DNA from: Acheta domesticus
Lineage: Eukaryota > Arthropoda > Insecta > Orthoptera > Gryllidae
DNA length: 64,000 nt
Assembly: GCA_031308135.1 (NCBI GenBank)
Contig: JAHLJT010000631.1
Span: forward strand, 1,651,371-1,715,370
Direction: 5' to 3'
Positions 22,727 to 34,930 of this stretch are shown piece after piece. Numbering within the stretch: the stretch's first letter is position 1; each line of letters begins with the position of its first letter. The notes under the pieces are model-generated. The model was given only the letters and a program-made list of their open reading frames with translations, had not been told where the DNA came from and made no database searches. Both the position numbers and the translations under genes were made by a program.

Positions 22727-24150
22727 CATGAACTATAGTACAACACAGCAGCATATTTATTGAATTGAAGAACGATCGGATAAGAAATGTAAGATTTCTA
22801 ATTTTAGGAAGGTCATTGTTTTCGATTGACGGTCAATCTGGGGCTATCTTAATTCTAATAATATTTTTTCCTTGTAGTTTTCCTCTTCAGACACCCGCCA
22901 TTGTAATTGCACAATGTATATACACATTTAGAATAGGAACAACTCAGATAATACAGTTCAGGGACCCAAAGAATGAATAAACCATTCACCATAGTCCTTG
23001 GATTGAAGTGAGAGATATTTATAATTCCATTGTATTAATTTATTTTGTTCCATAAACTAATTCAAAGTTTTAGGTAGTTGTCATAATATAACAATTAGTG
23101 CATATCCTACATTTAAATTTTTACTTTTGCTTGGAATAAAATACACGTTCAAATACATAGAGTTAATGAACAGCCATTGTCAATGTTCTCTAGGGAAATG
23201 CTGTGGAAGATGGGTCTTTGTTTCAGCGAATACATCTTTATTCATGCTTTGGGTATCTTTCATAAGCTGCCTAATTCCTATTTCTTGGTCCTTGGAACTT
23301 TCTCTGTTGATTACACTTACATAATACTCGAGATGACACATTACATTACATTACATTGGGAGTCTATGCATTATCCAGCTAGAATAGTGAAGTGTTTGAT
23401 TTTCTAATTTTTACATGTACGCATTTTTATTGTAGAGAAATGAGGTTCATTATTTACAAAAACATCTTACCAATTATTAGCTTACGCTTCTTCCAAATAA
23501 TCAAAAAGTCGCCGCAGTACTTGTAATCGAAATGCCGATACATCTATGAGTCTTTTATACAAAAGTTTACTTTTTTTAAGAACAAGTGTAATTTTACCTT
23601 GATGCATCCGATTTTTGTGTTCAACTTTTGTGTTATGCTTATGTTATGACGTTTCTTGAATTATAGTGTGGAATATTTATAGAAGGTATGACCAGTGAAG
23701 GTATTTTGCGGGCCGTAACCCTTGATACATTTTCACTCTTTCTTGCTTAACTTTGGTGATGCAAAGGAAGTGCATTTCCTTTCGAAAGAGGTGAAGGATT
23801 GTTTGATTATACGGCTCTTAAGGCTCTTGGAGATATCTCCCTTTGAGACAAACGACGTCTGAGAGGCGCCTCTCCACCGCCAAGGCTGCGGCGGAGAGCT
23901 GCAGGTGGAGAGGCGGGCGGAGGCGTGGCAGTGGAGCAACCCAAGAAAGTCACTCGGCGGTGCGACGCCGCCACCGGCCTGCGAAGTGCAGCTTTGTTTT
24001 GCTGCAGGAAGAGAGTTTGCACAGCGTTGGAGACACGGCCGACCGACGCGCGTGACGTCATTGTCGTCACGGTCACCCACTTCGCCGCCGCCGCCGCCGC
24101 CGCCGCCCCGTGGACCACGCAGCTGCAGGCGTTGTCGGCGGGCGCGGAGA
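22727..24150. other. Intergenic; GC island at 23850-24140
   Basis: AT-rich up to about 23,840, then a CpG-rich patch with a short GCC run at 24081-24105. No gene was recognised. An ACATT repeat of a few units is at about 23338. Confidence 0.4.
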
Positions 24151-24151
24151 T

Positions 24152-24250
24152 GCATCAGGTCTCCATGACCATGAGTTGGGGTTGCATCAAGTCTCCATGA
24201 CCATGAGTTGGGGTTGCATCAAGTCTCCATGACCATGAGTTGGGGTTGCA
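24152..24250. repeat. 32-bp tandem repeat, 3 copies
   Basis: The unit CATCAAGTCTCCATGACCAT plus GAGTTGGGGTTG occurs three times nearly identically. The first copy has CAGG in place of CAAG. Confidence 0.9.
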
Positions 24251-25224
24251 TCGGAGTTCACTTTCCGAATTCTGCGGAGAAAGATAACAAACGAATTACA
24301 GAGTATACATGAGGAGGTACAACCGCAGTTTGAATTTAATGTGGCCAGACCAGCCTCAGTGGTGCCAGGGCTTGAAACTATTCACATGCAGAGGTTCATC
24401 AAGTGAATGGAACAATGAGCGATTTGATTCTGCGGTCGTGACGTAGTTCGTTTCTCATACCACCGCATAGTCCATCTGGACATCTTCGCATCAATAATAA
24501 TTTAACCTGCCTTCATCAATCATCCCTCTTGATCACCATACCATCCTTTATAGCGTGGAAACTACCATCCCATCACCATGATTTCCTGCCCAGGAAAGAG
24601 GTAGACACAAAGTCGAAAGCCGCCTCCCCTACCAATTACCGCTACTCTATAATGTCTATCTCGCCACGTAAAATAACGCATTTATTAAATAAGTAACTGT
24701 AATGAGAATGGCATTCAGCAACAATTGAGGTGTTCGGGATTCAATAATAGGATCTTATATTTTGCGTGAAAACGAGATGATTGGCCTTAATGAAGACGGA
24801 CCATCTCTCTCTTCATTCCGAGCGAAATGAATAATGAAAATGATAATTCGCTCTTTCGCTTAGGCTCGTGAAGCGCATTTCGTTTTAACAGTGGCATCGT
24901 ATTGCATTTTCCTACGAAACGTGTAATGGCATTATTCGCACCCGGACGCCCCAATTACGAAGACGGCGGTGCCGAAAAGGCGGGCCGCGGAGCGTTGGCC
25001 GGCGCTGCGGTCTGGTTTCCATTAGGCTCCATGGCAGGGCGTGCGCGCCCTCCTTCCTAATAAGCCCCGCCCGCCCCTCGCCCACGCGGCACGCGCTTTC
25101 ATCTTCGGCGGCGCCCACACGGACCGGCACGACACGAGCGGCGCGGCGGGCGAATTAGTACAGGACCGGTATACCACGACGCGGCTCACCCGCGGATCTG
25201 TGCAGCCGTACTTCTCTCTAGGGT
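24251..25224. other. Intergenic; GC-rich from 24950
   Basis: No gene was recognised. 24655-24690 is a fragment of dispersed repeat D1. 24950-25200 is a CpG-rich island leading into the next minisatellite. Confidence 0.4.
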
Positions 25225-25665
25225 GACAGCGGGTTTGAGGGGGGGTCGCGGTTTGGAGGGGGGTCGCGGTTTGGAGGGGGCTCGCGGTTTGGAGGGGGGT
25301 CGCGGTTTGGAGGGGGGTCGCGGTTTGGAGGGGGTCGCGGTTTGGAGGGGGGGTCGCGGTTTGGAGGGGGGTCGCGGTTTGGAGGGGGTCGCGGTTTGGA
25401 GGGGGGTCGCGGTTTGGAGGGGGGTCGCGGTTTGGAGGGGGGTCGCGGTTTGGAGGGGGGTCGCGGTTTGGAGGGGGGTCGCGGTTTGGAGGGGGGTCGC
25501 GGTTTGGAGGGGGGTCGCGGTTTGGAGGGGGTCGCGGTTTGGAGGGGGGTCGCGGTTTGGAGGGGGGTCGCGGTTTGGAGGGGGTCGCGGTTTGGAGGGG
25601 GTCGCGGTATTGAGGGGGGTCGCGGGTTTGAGGGGGGATCGCGGATTTGAGGGCGGTCGCGGGTT
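25225..25665. repeat. G-rich 17-19 bp minisatellite, about two dozen units
   Basis: The unit is TCGCGGTTTGGAGGGGGG. It differs between copies mainly in the length of the G run (five to seven), with a few variants (GGGCTCGCGG, GGTATTGAGG, GGGTTTGAGG) at the edges. The G runs allow G-quadruplexes. Repetitive reading frames on both strands are not genes. Confidence 0.95.
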
Positions 25666-27069
25666 TGAGCACCGCGACCGTTTCCGAATCTGCTGCTAAG
25701 ATTCACGTAGTTCTTGTACAATATCATAGCAATTTTTTCGATAATTTTGCTTGTGTTATACGAATGCGGTTTTCGGTTGGAATGAGAGTTAATAAAGATG
25801 ATGTTCGTTACTGTATCAGTATAGAAATCAATTGGATTTTCTTATAATTGAAATGAAGCTGTGATGAATCGGTCTGTTATTGATTCACAAAAAATGTCAA
25901 AAATTGAGGTTTGATACTTATTCTCAAGACAAATATGACATTAGAATCCTATCCTGAATATATCTACTTTATTAGTATTTTGTGAAGCCCGGAAATAGCC
26001 AGGGAAAATAATCTAAAAATAGTTTAGTTGTGTTTATATGAATTAAAGTCTACAATACTGTCTCTTTACACCTTGTTGGTGTGTTGTTCCTGAATTCTTG
26101 CTCCGTACTTGCGAGTGGCGTCAGCTATTGAACATATTTCGCACAGCTGCAATCCACCACCTGGAAGAGTATTTATTCTCTTCTGCATTCGCTCGCATCT
26201 GCTAGGGTTTCGTAACGCCTGGGCCAGGTGGTATCAGACTGTATGATCAGCCGGAAAGCACCCTTCTACTGCGAATTATCATAGTGCAAGGAGAGCTTTT
26301 CCTTGTTTCAGTACTTGACAAGGAGTTGGTGGCCAATCATCTGAAACTGATCCAGGTAACATGTATTTTAAATTATTAAATAAGTATACTACATACTCTT
26401 AAGTTCGCGGATGGACTGACGTAACAAAAAAGATTACTAAGTAAGCCTTGTACCCGAAGAAAAATGGCTTTTTTATTATTTAAATTGATAAGAGATAATA
26501 CACAAGTCATACGTTCAAATAAATTGAAAAGATTCACTGATCCTCGCTTTACATTTGTGATGGATATTGAAACATACGTACTACTTGCATTAGAAGATAA
26601 TTTTGATAGTTGTGGTGAAAATACGTGGTGGTATAAAGATGATTGTTCTCTCTGGTGTGGGACTTGTGCTATAGTGTTGTTATTCTGAGTATGTGAAAAT
26701 TATAGTAAAGAGTGAATAGAGTGAATAAAGTGAATAGAAGTTGCCTTGTAGTGATCTGAAATTCCAGGATTCCATTTCGATACGTATTTTCCACCCAAAT
26801 GACGAAAACCGCTCACATCACCCACAGAATTGTCATTTGAAACCTTCGGACGGTGTGAATCTTAAAGTGCCCCACCCCTTACGACTTGCCCGAGGAACTG
26901 AAGCCCTAACATGAGTACTTGACGTGTTTTGGCTTCTCATCCCTTTCATAAATTGTGTTTTTTTCAATTAATGTTAAAGATATCTAGTTATTAATAACAC
27001 CAAGAAATAATCTGGAGCAAGTATTAACACGTAAGTCCATAATTGTTTTCAACTTCCTTAAAATTTTCA
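25666..27069. other. Intergenic, nothing recognised
   Basis: AT-rich sequence with short frames only. No repeat family from elsewhere in the window was noticed. Confidence 0.4.
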
Positions 27070-27857
27070 CAGACATCGGATGTTTAGGGAAATGCCTATT
27101 TTTTCTACCCAACTTATTTAAAGGCTGATAACAAATGTGCACGAATCATGACAAATGATGACATATGACGAAGTTTTATAGTGCTTATTTTAGTATAAAT
27201 GCCTTTTTTTTGCATAAATGCCTTTTCTTTAGAATTATTGCACTTTTTGCCTTTTATGTATTATTTTTATAGTATACAATGCTAAGATATCAAAATAACA
27301 AAATATCTAAGATATCGGTCATGGTCCAATTGGATCATTTATTACGAAACCTTCAATTCACGTATTTGTATTTTGAAATACGAGAGAATTCCTGAAAGTA
27401 TACCAACATATTTTTCTCCATTTACCTATTTCATAAATACTAGCCATGTTCTGAGAAAATGGTCGATTAACAAAACACCCAGGGCACCTTTTGAGTGGAA
27501 ATAAATGTAAATTCCTAGAACGTTTTAGTGTTGCTAATGTTGGACTTCTAAAATATATGCCAGACACATCAGTAGGTGTTCAGAAATCCTTCACTGTATT
27601 CAAACTGATTTTTTCTCCCAATCGTCGCAGATTTGAAATTGCAATACTTGAAAAGTTACTGGTAATATATAGCAATGGAAACTATTAAGAATAAAATGTA
27701 GAAGAGTTGTAAATATGCATGAAGTTTCACAAATAATTTTTAATTTTGTTGTGAATGTAATTTATGACGGTGCCTCTTTTCCCTTATTCTTGACATTTTC
27801 AGTGCCTTTTTAGGCGCCTAAAAGACGATTTTTGAGTGCCTAAACATCCGATGTCTA
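27070..27857 (+). mobile_element. hAT-like element family H3, copy 2 (788 bp)
   Basis: A near-perfect terminal inverted repeat, CAGACATCGGATGTTTAGG on the left and TAGACATCGGATGTTTAGG (reverse complement) on the right. Sub-terminal TTTTAGGC/GCCTAAAA motifs match the copy at 18756-19544. Its left end pairs with that copy's right end (AAATGCCTATTT shared), so the two are in opposite orientation. The flanking 8-mers do not match, so the target duplication has decayed. Confidence 0.75.
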
Positions 27858-28903
27858 ATAATAGTAAATACGTTGGCGTGTTTCAAAGGTGCCACCGCCA
27901 GCTGAGCCATCTCTCCTCCGTTGCAGCCTCCGACACGCCCGCCTCATAACGTCAGCTTCTCCGCGTCATCCAACGAAATCTCCGCGAATAAGTGTCCTTA
28001 TTTAGGAATGCAGTAACGGGGAAGGAATTTTTCGAAGAGAAGCTGATAGTCCGGTTTTGTTCGACGATCGTAATGAAGCACTCAGTATGAAAAATAACCT
28101 GTCCTCCCTGATGTATCATCTCGGGAGAAAATTGCAACAAAAAGAAATAAAATAGCGTAATGGATTCCATTCCTCTCGGAATGATTTCTATGTAGTATGT
28201 ATGATGGATATGTCTTCTTTGGTATTTTCTTTTCTCTACTTTAATGTCTTAACATCTTCCTTCGCTGCTGCTTCAAAATGAATTTATGAATAGATCAAAA
28301 TCTGCTATTATGCATTTGTTGGGTGTGTTAATAACAAGTTAAATATGTGAATGTTCTTAAATCATGTAACCTTAACACAAGCTAAATAAGCTCCAGAACT
28401 GTTTTGGGGAATATATTGCTGCAACGCTTGAATATTCGTAGTAATTGAATGCTAGAACGAAATGTTTAACATACGAATGAAACTGCGGAAGGTCATGGCT
28501 ATTGCGTCCAAAGGAAGAAGCACATTTGCTCAATGATAGGGCTGGTTATTGCGCAAACAAATCGTATTTCTTCGGTGATAGGTCGAGTGGATTGCTGCCA
28601 TAAAACTGCCATAAAACTGCCATAAAACGTAAATATTTTATTGCAGTAAATATTAAAATTAATTTCAATTACATGTTGCTCTTCCGCGTGAGAGAGCGGC
28701 ATATTTTAATATCAATACTTTCCAATCCCAATACCACTTAAATGCTACAACAACTTCTTCACATTCACTTCGGACAAGAGGGAAATCTTAGAATAAAACG
28801 AACATTTTCTTTGTCTTCCGCCATCTGCAAAACCAATTGGAATGTAACGAACAAGCATCGTTTTCCACACTTTTCACATCCTACTGTTTAGTCGCTGTCG
28901 ATT

Positions 28904-28907
<4 letters not shown>

Positions 28908-28940
<33 letters not shown>
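28908..28940. repeat. (GA)n microsatellite
   Basis: About 16 uninterrupted GA units. Confidence 0.95.
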
Positions 28941-28942
<2 letters not shown>

Positions 28943-30460
28943 CGGAGGGAAAGGGTGATTAGATAGGAAAGGACCGCTGCCCGTAAAATCAACGGTTCGC
29001 CCCGCAATGACCGGCGAGCCTATCGTAGAAAGTGAGCTCGCCCTCATACTTCCGCGCTGCTTATCGTCGACGAAACGCGACCGCTGCGCAGGGCAGAACA
29101 CGCGACTTCCTTATGGCCGCGATAATACAGTATTGTTGTTCGTTTCACTGAATGGTGTGTGGGTGTCATGACATGAGTGCTTCGAAAGATTTTGAACTAA
29201 CAAGAGAGAATATGAGGGAGATTAAGACAGTAAATCGTGGACGTAAATCGTAAATGCAAATTCATCAGAGCTGACGGCGTACGTTTAAGAAATAAGTTTT
29301 TAAAATGTATTGATCGTTCTTTAAGCTTAGTTTATGACGTGTGTAAACATACATCAAAATACTACCAAATAACGTTGCTAGTAATGTGATTGGCGCTTGA
29401 CGATACGCACGGAAATATCTTGAGGTGATAAATTGGTCATAAATTATTTCCAGAATCTCAAAGAAGCTCAGGATGATGATGAGTGATTTTAAAGCCAAAA
29501 AGGATAAATTACGTATTGCATTTGACAGATCATTGTCTAGTAGCTTCTAATTACTGTTGATTCACTACGTTAATGAAATATTTATATGAACCATTATTGA
29601 AGAACTCAAAAACGCACCCAAATTGCAACTCGTCTTAAAAAAGCTATCTGTATCTTTGAGTTAAGGGCTTGTGTAGGAAAAGCGAAGGCGATTTATGAAA
29701 GAAACTGAAGAGGGTGGAAAAGTTGTTAAATCAAGATTACATTACATTTCACGTCATCATCTAGATTACATTAAGTACTAGTGGAACATTTAAAAAAAAA
29801 TTGTTGGGAAAATGCAATGTAAATTATTGTTAATACTTTTAATTGCCAAAGTTTCAACTCGGTGTTATGCGATGAAGAATATGCTTTAACTAATGACTAA
29901 GGATAATCGTTAATCATAATGTAGGAAATCGAAGAATTATTGATTTAGTTTAGAAAAGGTTCAATTGTTCAATTCATGTATTGAAAATCGGATCGAACAT
30001 CAATATATAATATACTGATAGGCGAAGAGGCCATTCAGTAGCTTAATGATGAATCAGCATTGCAGATTAGTAATTACAACTAACAGATTAAGAATTATTT
30101 GATCTTAAAATGTTTGTTCAAAACTCACCATAAATTATTAAGCGTCTCTTATCTGCTCTTAAAACAGAACTGTCTTGCTGTAAAATACAGGCTTCTTCTT
30201 TTTGGTCACGATGGTATCTGACAGGATTCGTGTCCTTAAATTAAAGTAACGAGTTAAAAAGGGTAGGAATCATTAGGGCATCATATTACTTAACTAATGA
30301 GCCAAGTTGTTGAATCAATAAGTTCCCTAACTAACTGTAACATCGGCAGAACTTTTTCAAAATCTAAAGTTTATAGAATCTTTTTCAAAATCTCAAAGCT
30401 TTGACTCGAACCAGATCGACCGGGGAATATCCATTTTGGAAGAAATCGCTAGCAGTGCTG

Positions 30461-30491
30461 ACGGACGGACGGACGGACGGACGGACGGACG
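30461..30491. repeat. (ACGG)n microsatellite
   Basis: Seven to eight perfect ACGG units. Confidence 0.95.
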
Positions 30492-30662
30492 TTTTCCTTT
30501 CAATTGGTTTTTCGGTATAAAGGACCCAGAAAAGAGGGTTTCTGGCTACACCACTTGTTAGGGGACTTTCTTCCTTAATTTAGCAACTGGTTTTATCCAC
30601 TTTTTCGTTATCACGGCTCAGCAACGAATTTTTTTCTTGAGAAAATTCCCCATTTTTTCGCA

Positions 30663-30710
30663 CTTTCCCTATACTACGTATATTACTCCGTATATACGTA
30701 TACGGGAAAA
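30663..30710. repeat. Short palindrome P1, copy 2
   Basis: Bounded by CTTTCCC and GGGAAAA, it contains the reverse complement of the 20-mer at 2883-2902. Confidence 0.6.
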
Positions 30711-32419
30711 TGGATTGCAAATAATTTTATAGATAGATGACCTTAAATACAACCCAGGGGCCCTAGGTAGATAATATTTCTCGAAATTCTCATATTAATA
30801 ACTATAATTTATCTTCGTTGACAAGAAAATGACTGATTTTGGTGAAGTTACCGACACAACCTTTTGAGAAATACATTTTTTTTAAGCGTTTTTAATTTTA
30901 TTAAAAATTATAAAACATTTAAGAACGGTTAATATTAGAAAATACTATTAAATAAAAGTACTCTATTTAATATTATTTTAAAACATTTTATAGCATTTCC
31001 TCTTCGTATACGGTCTATACTACGCTATCTGTTTACTATCTCACACAGTATATAGCGAACTTTCAGCTATACTGAACTGAAGTCATTGATTCCGATGCAT
31101 GCGACGTACACAACTAACGTGTACTAGAAGATTTGGTTACAGTGGACATCGAAAATACAACTTCTTGGAAAACACATTTTGTTTTGGAATTCATACAACA
31201 TTAAGTGTTTGCGGGTAGAGGTTCTCGTGAGTTGTAACATTTATGGTCAATGAAAGGGATTGTAAAAAGAATATCGCTGAGGGAATTGCAGACGTTAAAA
31301 ATGCTCTACACCATGCATTTGTTTTAAGCAGAAATTCCTACGGGTGATGACTGACTTTTGAAAATATCATTCTAAAACTTTGTTGGAGTATGTAAAGATC
31401 ACAACTCTATTAAAGTAGGCGTTCCCTTTGACACCGTTTTATATAACTATTATAGTTAATTAAAGGAAAATGTGAAATTTCTGATTTCCCTCTTATTTTG
31501 AGTTTTATTTGACTGACATTCCAAAATGTTCTTGGGACAAAATTCTTGCGTTTTCCATTGTAAAATTGCACTGTTAAAATATACCAGTGTTTTTCGGTGT
31601 TTCCGTCTGAAGAACATGCTAACAAAAACTTTTCTTGCAAAATTATATTTTTGTGTTTTGATCCTCGGCATTTCTGACACTGTCGTAACGATTGGTCGAG
31701 ACTAATTTAAAGAAGTTGACACGTCATTTGCATGCGATTGTTCATTTGATTGAGAAGTGTTGGGTCCTTTGGAAAGCGTTTTTGCTTTCTTAATATGTGT
31801 GTGTTTTCACGCATGAATTCGGGAAGAAATAAATACATAACTTGGTATTTTATCTACTATTTTAATTTCTTAGGTAAATAAGAACTATACCAAGTTAGAA
31901 TTATCAATTTAAATTCCCATTATGTTACGAGGTTTAGATTTATTTTTGGTCTTATTTGAGAAAACAAAAAACTGAGCAATTTACCTCGTACGTACTTCTT
32001 AAAACATTTTTACTGTAGGAGTACTATAAACGATATCATTACCTTGAATTCAACGCCACAAATGTGAAACTAACAACTTTGAAATAAGAAATTATATAGA
32101 AACGCTATTATTTATTTCTAATAAAGACACTAGCAACATCCCACAATTCACTGAGAGGAAAACTGGTATCGAGCTCTATTCCTTTATGAAAATTGTCTCA
32201 TTATGCCTAGATAACATTTTAAAACATTTCAAGACGACTGCGTATTTATCTTTAAGATAATTTTCAGCTGTTTTTTTAAGAAAACATTTTGGTTTTGTGA
32301 CATTGGTTACAGTTCCTACGAAGATGTCGTGCGTCATTTGTTGTGCAAATATGATCAAACTTCAGTGTGCTGTTTCCGTTCCTTTGATTCCGGTTTAAGA
32401 ACTAAGATCACTGTGCGTA

Positions 32420-32441
32420 TTACATATTTTTCAACAGTGTT
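32420..32441 (+). promoter_or_regulatory. Possible 3' splice site in the NUDT9 5' leader
   Basis: A T-rich stretch ending TTTTTCAACAG finishes at 32437, four bases before the ATG. It fits an acceptor joining an upstream untranslated exon, though it could also be ordinary leader sequence. Confidence 0.35.
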
Positions 32442-33413
32442 ATGGATATAGCAAGGACTGGTCTTTGGATTTCTGGGTATGCATTTCTAACATTAGCGGC
32501 GATTATATTGAATATTTTTTATCTACGTACGTTTTTAACTAGCCCATGGATGTCTATCGAAAATGTAGTGCCTAAAATTCATGTGAATTGTAGAAGTTTG
32601 CACTATCCTTTTCACAATAACACTGTGAAACGTCTTCAGTTTTCTGATGATTTAGTTCCATGGAGTGTTGGATGGCCTGACTACAATCCGGATGATTTTA
32701 CAGCACCTATTATTTTGGGAAAGCCGTGGGCCGACAAAGATATATCAGATCCTACTTTTTCCCCCAAATGGTATAGTATAGACGGACATATTAACAGACA
32801 AAGCTTTATGGGAAAATATACTGTGAAGGACAAAAGGCCCTTAAATCCTGCGGGTCGAACAGGGCTATCTGGAAGGGGGTTATTGGGTCGATGGGGCCCA
32901 AATCATGCTGCTGATCCTATTGTTACAAGGTGGAAAACAAATGGCTCGCGTGACGTGGTTATTCATCCAAAAAGTCAGAAGAGGATTTTGCAGCTGGTTG
33001 CTATTCAGCGAAGAGACACTGGGGAATGGGCCCTACCTGGTGGGATGGTGGATCCTGGTGAGGCAGTAACTGCTACATTAAAAAGAGAATTTCTTGAAGA
33101 AGCCTGCAATTCTTTAGAAAAAACAGATTCTCTAGAAGAACACAAAGAAGTAATTGATTCATTTTTTAACAATGGGGAAGTGGTGTATAAAGGTTATGTC
33201 GACGATCCAAGAAACACAGATAATGCATGGATAGAAACAGTTGCTACGCATTTTCATGATGATTATGGTAATACTACTGGGGTTATGCCACTTGAAGCAG
33301 GAGACGATGCCGTGAGTGTCTGTTGGATGGATGTAAGTCATGACTTTCAATTGAATGCACTGCATTCAGGTTTCATTCGTAAAATAGCAGCTAAACATAA
33401 TGCTCATTGGTGA
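32442..33413 (+). CDS. ADP-ribose pyrophosphatase, NUDT9 family
   Basis: A complete 323-residue Nudix hydrolase. Family members split ADP-ribose to AMP and ribose-5-phosphate, and the domain is also used as the ligand-binding module of TRPM2. The sequence shows a hydrophobic segment at about residues 9-30 (membrane anchor or organelle-targeting region) and the NUDT9-specific block NPAGRTGLSGRGLLGRWGPN at 135-154. The Nudix box is intact: G201-x5-E207-x7-R215-E216-x2-E219-E220, with metal-binding E219/E220 present, so activity is expected. YKGYVDDPRNTDNAW (249-263) and LEAGDDA (284-290) are also family hallmarks. The start is the first in-frame ATG and the length is close to vertebrate NUDT9. 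The coding region has no intron. There is no 3' A-tract or frame damage, so a dead retrocopy is unlikely, though an old functional retrocopy cannot be excluded. The tetraspanin gene begins about 5 kb downstream on the same strand. Confidence 0.95.
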   Translation: MDIARTGLWISGYAFLTLAAIILNIFYLRTFLTSPWMSIENVVPKIHVNCRSLHYPFHNNTVKRLQFSDDLVPWSVGWPDYNPDDFTAPIILGKPWADKDISDPTFSPKWYSIDGHINRQSFMGKYTVKDKRPLNPAGRTGLSGRGLLGRWGPNHAADPIVTRWKTNGSRDVVIHPKSQKRILQLVAIQRRDTGEWALPGGMVDPGEAVTATLKREFLEEACNSLEKTDSLEEHKEVIDSFFNNGEVVYKGYVDDPRNTDNAWIETVATHFHDDYGNTTGVMPLEAGDDAVSVCWMDVSHDFQLNALHSGFIRKIAAKHNAHW

Positions 33414-33486
33414 TCATTCAGTTCATAAGTTTATTATTTTCACAAAAATGTTGTATATTGTTATGTTATAAAAGAAATCTTATTCT

Positions 33487-33492
33487 ATTAAA
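33487..33492 (+). terminator. Candidate polyadenylation signal of NUDT9
   Basis: An ATTAAA hexamer 74 bp after the stop codon, the nearest plausible signal in an AT-rich trailer. Confidence 0.45.
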
Positions 33493-34729
33493 ATTATTTC
33501 TCTGAAATTGTGCATTAATTTCGTGACTATCTTTCTCTTTTTAATGAGTTATTTTCATAAACTTCATTTTTCACAACAAGAGAAAGCTGTATATTTGGCT
33601 TTGTAAACATATTTAACGCATACCATAATGATTACATTTTCAAAATTAATGCCCCCGACACGTCAACTATCACCATTACATATCCATGTATTTATGAGAC
33701 GAAATGGCATGTATCAGGAAAGTTTTCTAATGGCTTTGTTTGTAGTCATCAATGAAAGTTTCTCGCAAACATTTTACGAAGGGCATTACTTTAAAGTTTG
33801 GAAATACTCTTGTAGCAAGATGAAGTGAAAACGTTCAGTATTAGACATATTTCTTTATTTAAGTTTTCATCTAGTGGTGCTCCATTAATTGGTGTTTGTG
33901 AGCATAATAGATTATATACACACACGATTGCAGATTGCTCTACATAGATAAAATGGGAAACGACCAACATTAAGCATTTTTCTGTTTTATACCAACCTTT
34001 TGTCGAAAACGCCCTTGCAAACGTGTTCCAAAGTATGCGAGATCTGTTAAGATATATGGAAATTTACCAAAGAACTTAAGCCTTTAAATCTTCCAACATT
34101 GTAGACAATTTTCGTATTTTCTTTCTGTAAGAAGTGTTCGTGTATGTAATGAGTGCTTTGGAATTTATCTGCGTTTTTGAAGTGCGAATGGGATTTAAGA
34201 TGACTATTTCACAAATGAAATTTAAAATTAAAAAGCCGGTTCATTAATGAGCTCTGTATTGACACATTTTCAATAAGTTTTTTTACTACATGCATTAATC
34301 TCCGTTCTCTGATTACACATGGGTCAATGTTCATATAAGCCGGTATGTTTCTAAATGTTTTGGGGATGTGAAATTCAAATCTTAAACTATTGTGTGCTAA
34401 ACTGCTCAGCATTTTAGTTATTAAATTTAATTAAATTTTTAGTTATATTGGGAAAGCAACATGGCTACATGAAATACATATGTTTTCTGTGTCAGTGGGA
34501 TAGCCGTGGCAGAAATTCCCAATACAAATGAAAGATTTAGTCTCATCGTGAATGGAAAGGGAAAGAAAAAAATATTCAGAATGATACATTGACAGCCAGT
34601 GATGACGTCTTGTCTTCACATGAAGCTGAGTCTTACACAACAGTTTTTCAAAACCTTGAAGCCATCTGTAAGAGGGTTTATTTATCTTTCACAGAAATCG
34701 ACTAGTGTTTCGGCTGCAAAAATTAAGCG
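33493..34729. other. Intergenic, nothing recognised
   Basis: AT-rich sequence with short frames only. Confidence 0.4.
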
Positions 34730-34930
34730 AGGTGTGTCTTGTGTTTTGGGTGGGAGGTACCTCGCTTGGGAAATCCCCGCTAGACTACTGTAGGTCGGCC
34801 CCGGATCTCACCATCCAGCTGGGGAAGATCACCGCCACATTCCGATGAAAAAACGTGTACCACACTTACATGACTAATGACCTCAGTAGTTGACGCGCCA
34901 GGAATCACCAACAATCAATCAATCAATCAA
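34730..34930 (+). repeat. SINE-B copy 3 (3' part)
   Basis: It carries GGTGGGAGGTACCTCGCTTG, GGGGAAGATCACCGCCACAT and TAGTTGACGCGCCAGGAATC, then a clean tail of AATC repeats (34910-34928). The 5' half is missing. Confidence 0.75.

Larger units (their letters stand above)
27858..32430. other. Intergenic upstream of NUDT9
   Basis: AT-rich with no gene recognised. Small items are an 11-bp ACTGCCATAAA repeated three times (28595-28628), a GA microsatellite, an ACGG run and palindrome P1. The region at 30350-30540 resembles in texture the diverged repeats at 47-51 kb. Confidence 0.4.

Noticed and set aside
25022..25727. Proline/arginine- and glycine-rich frames on both strands
   Set aside because: By-products of the TCGCGGTTTGGAGGGGGG minisatellite; the frame shifts whenever the G run changes length.
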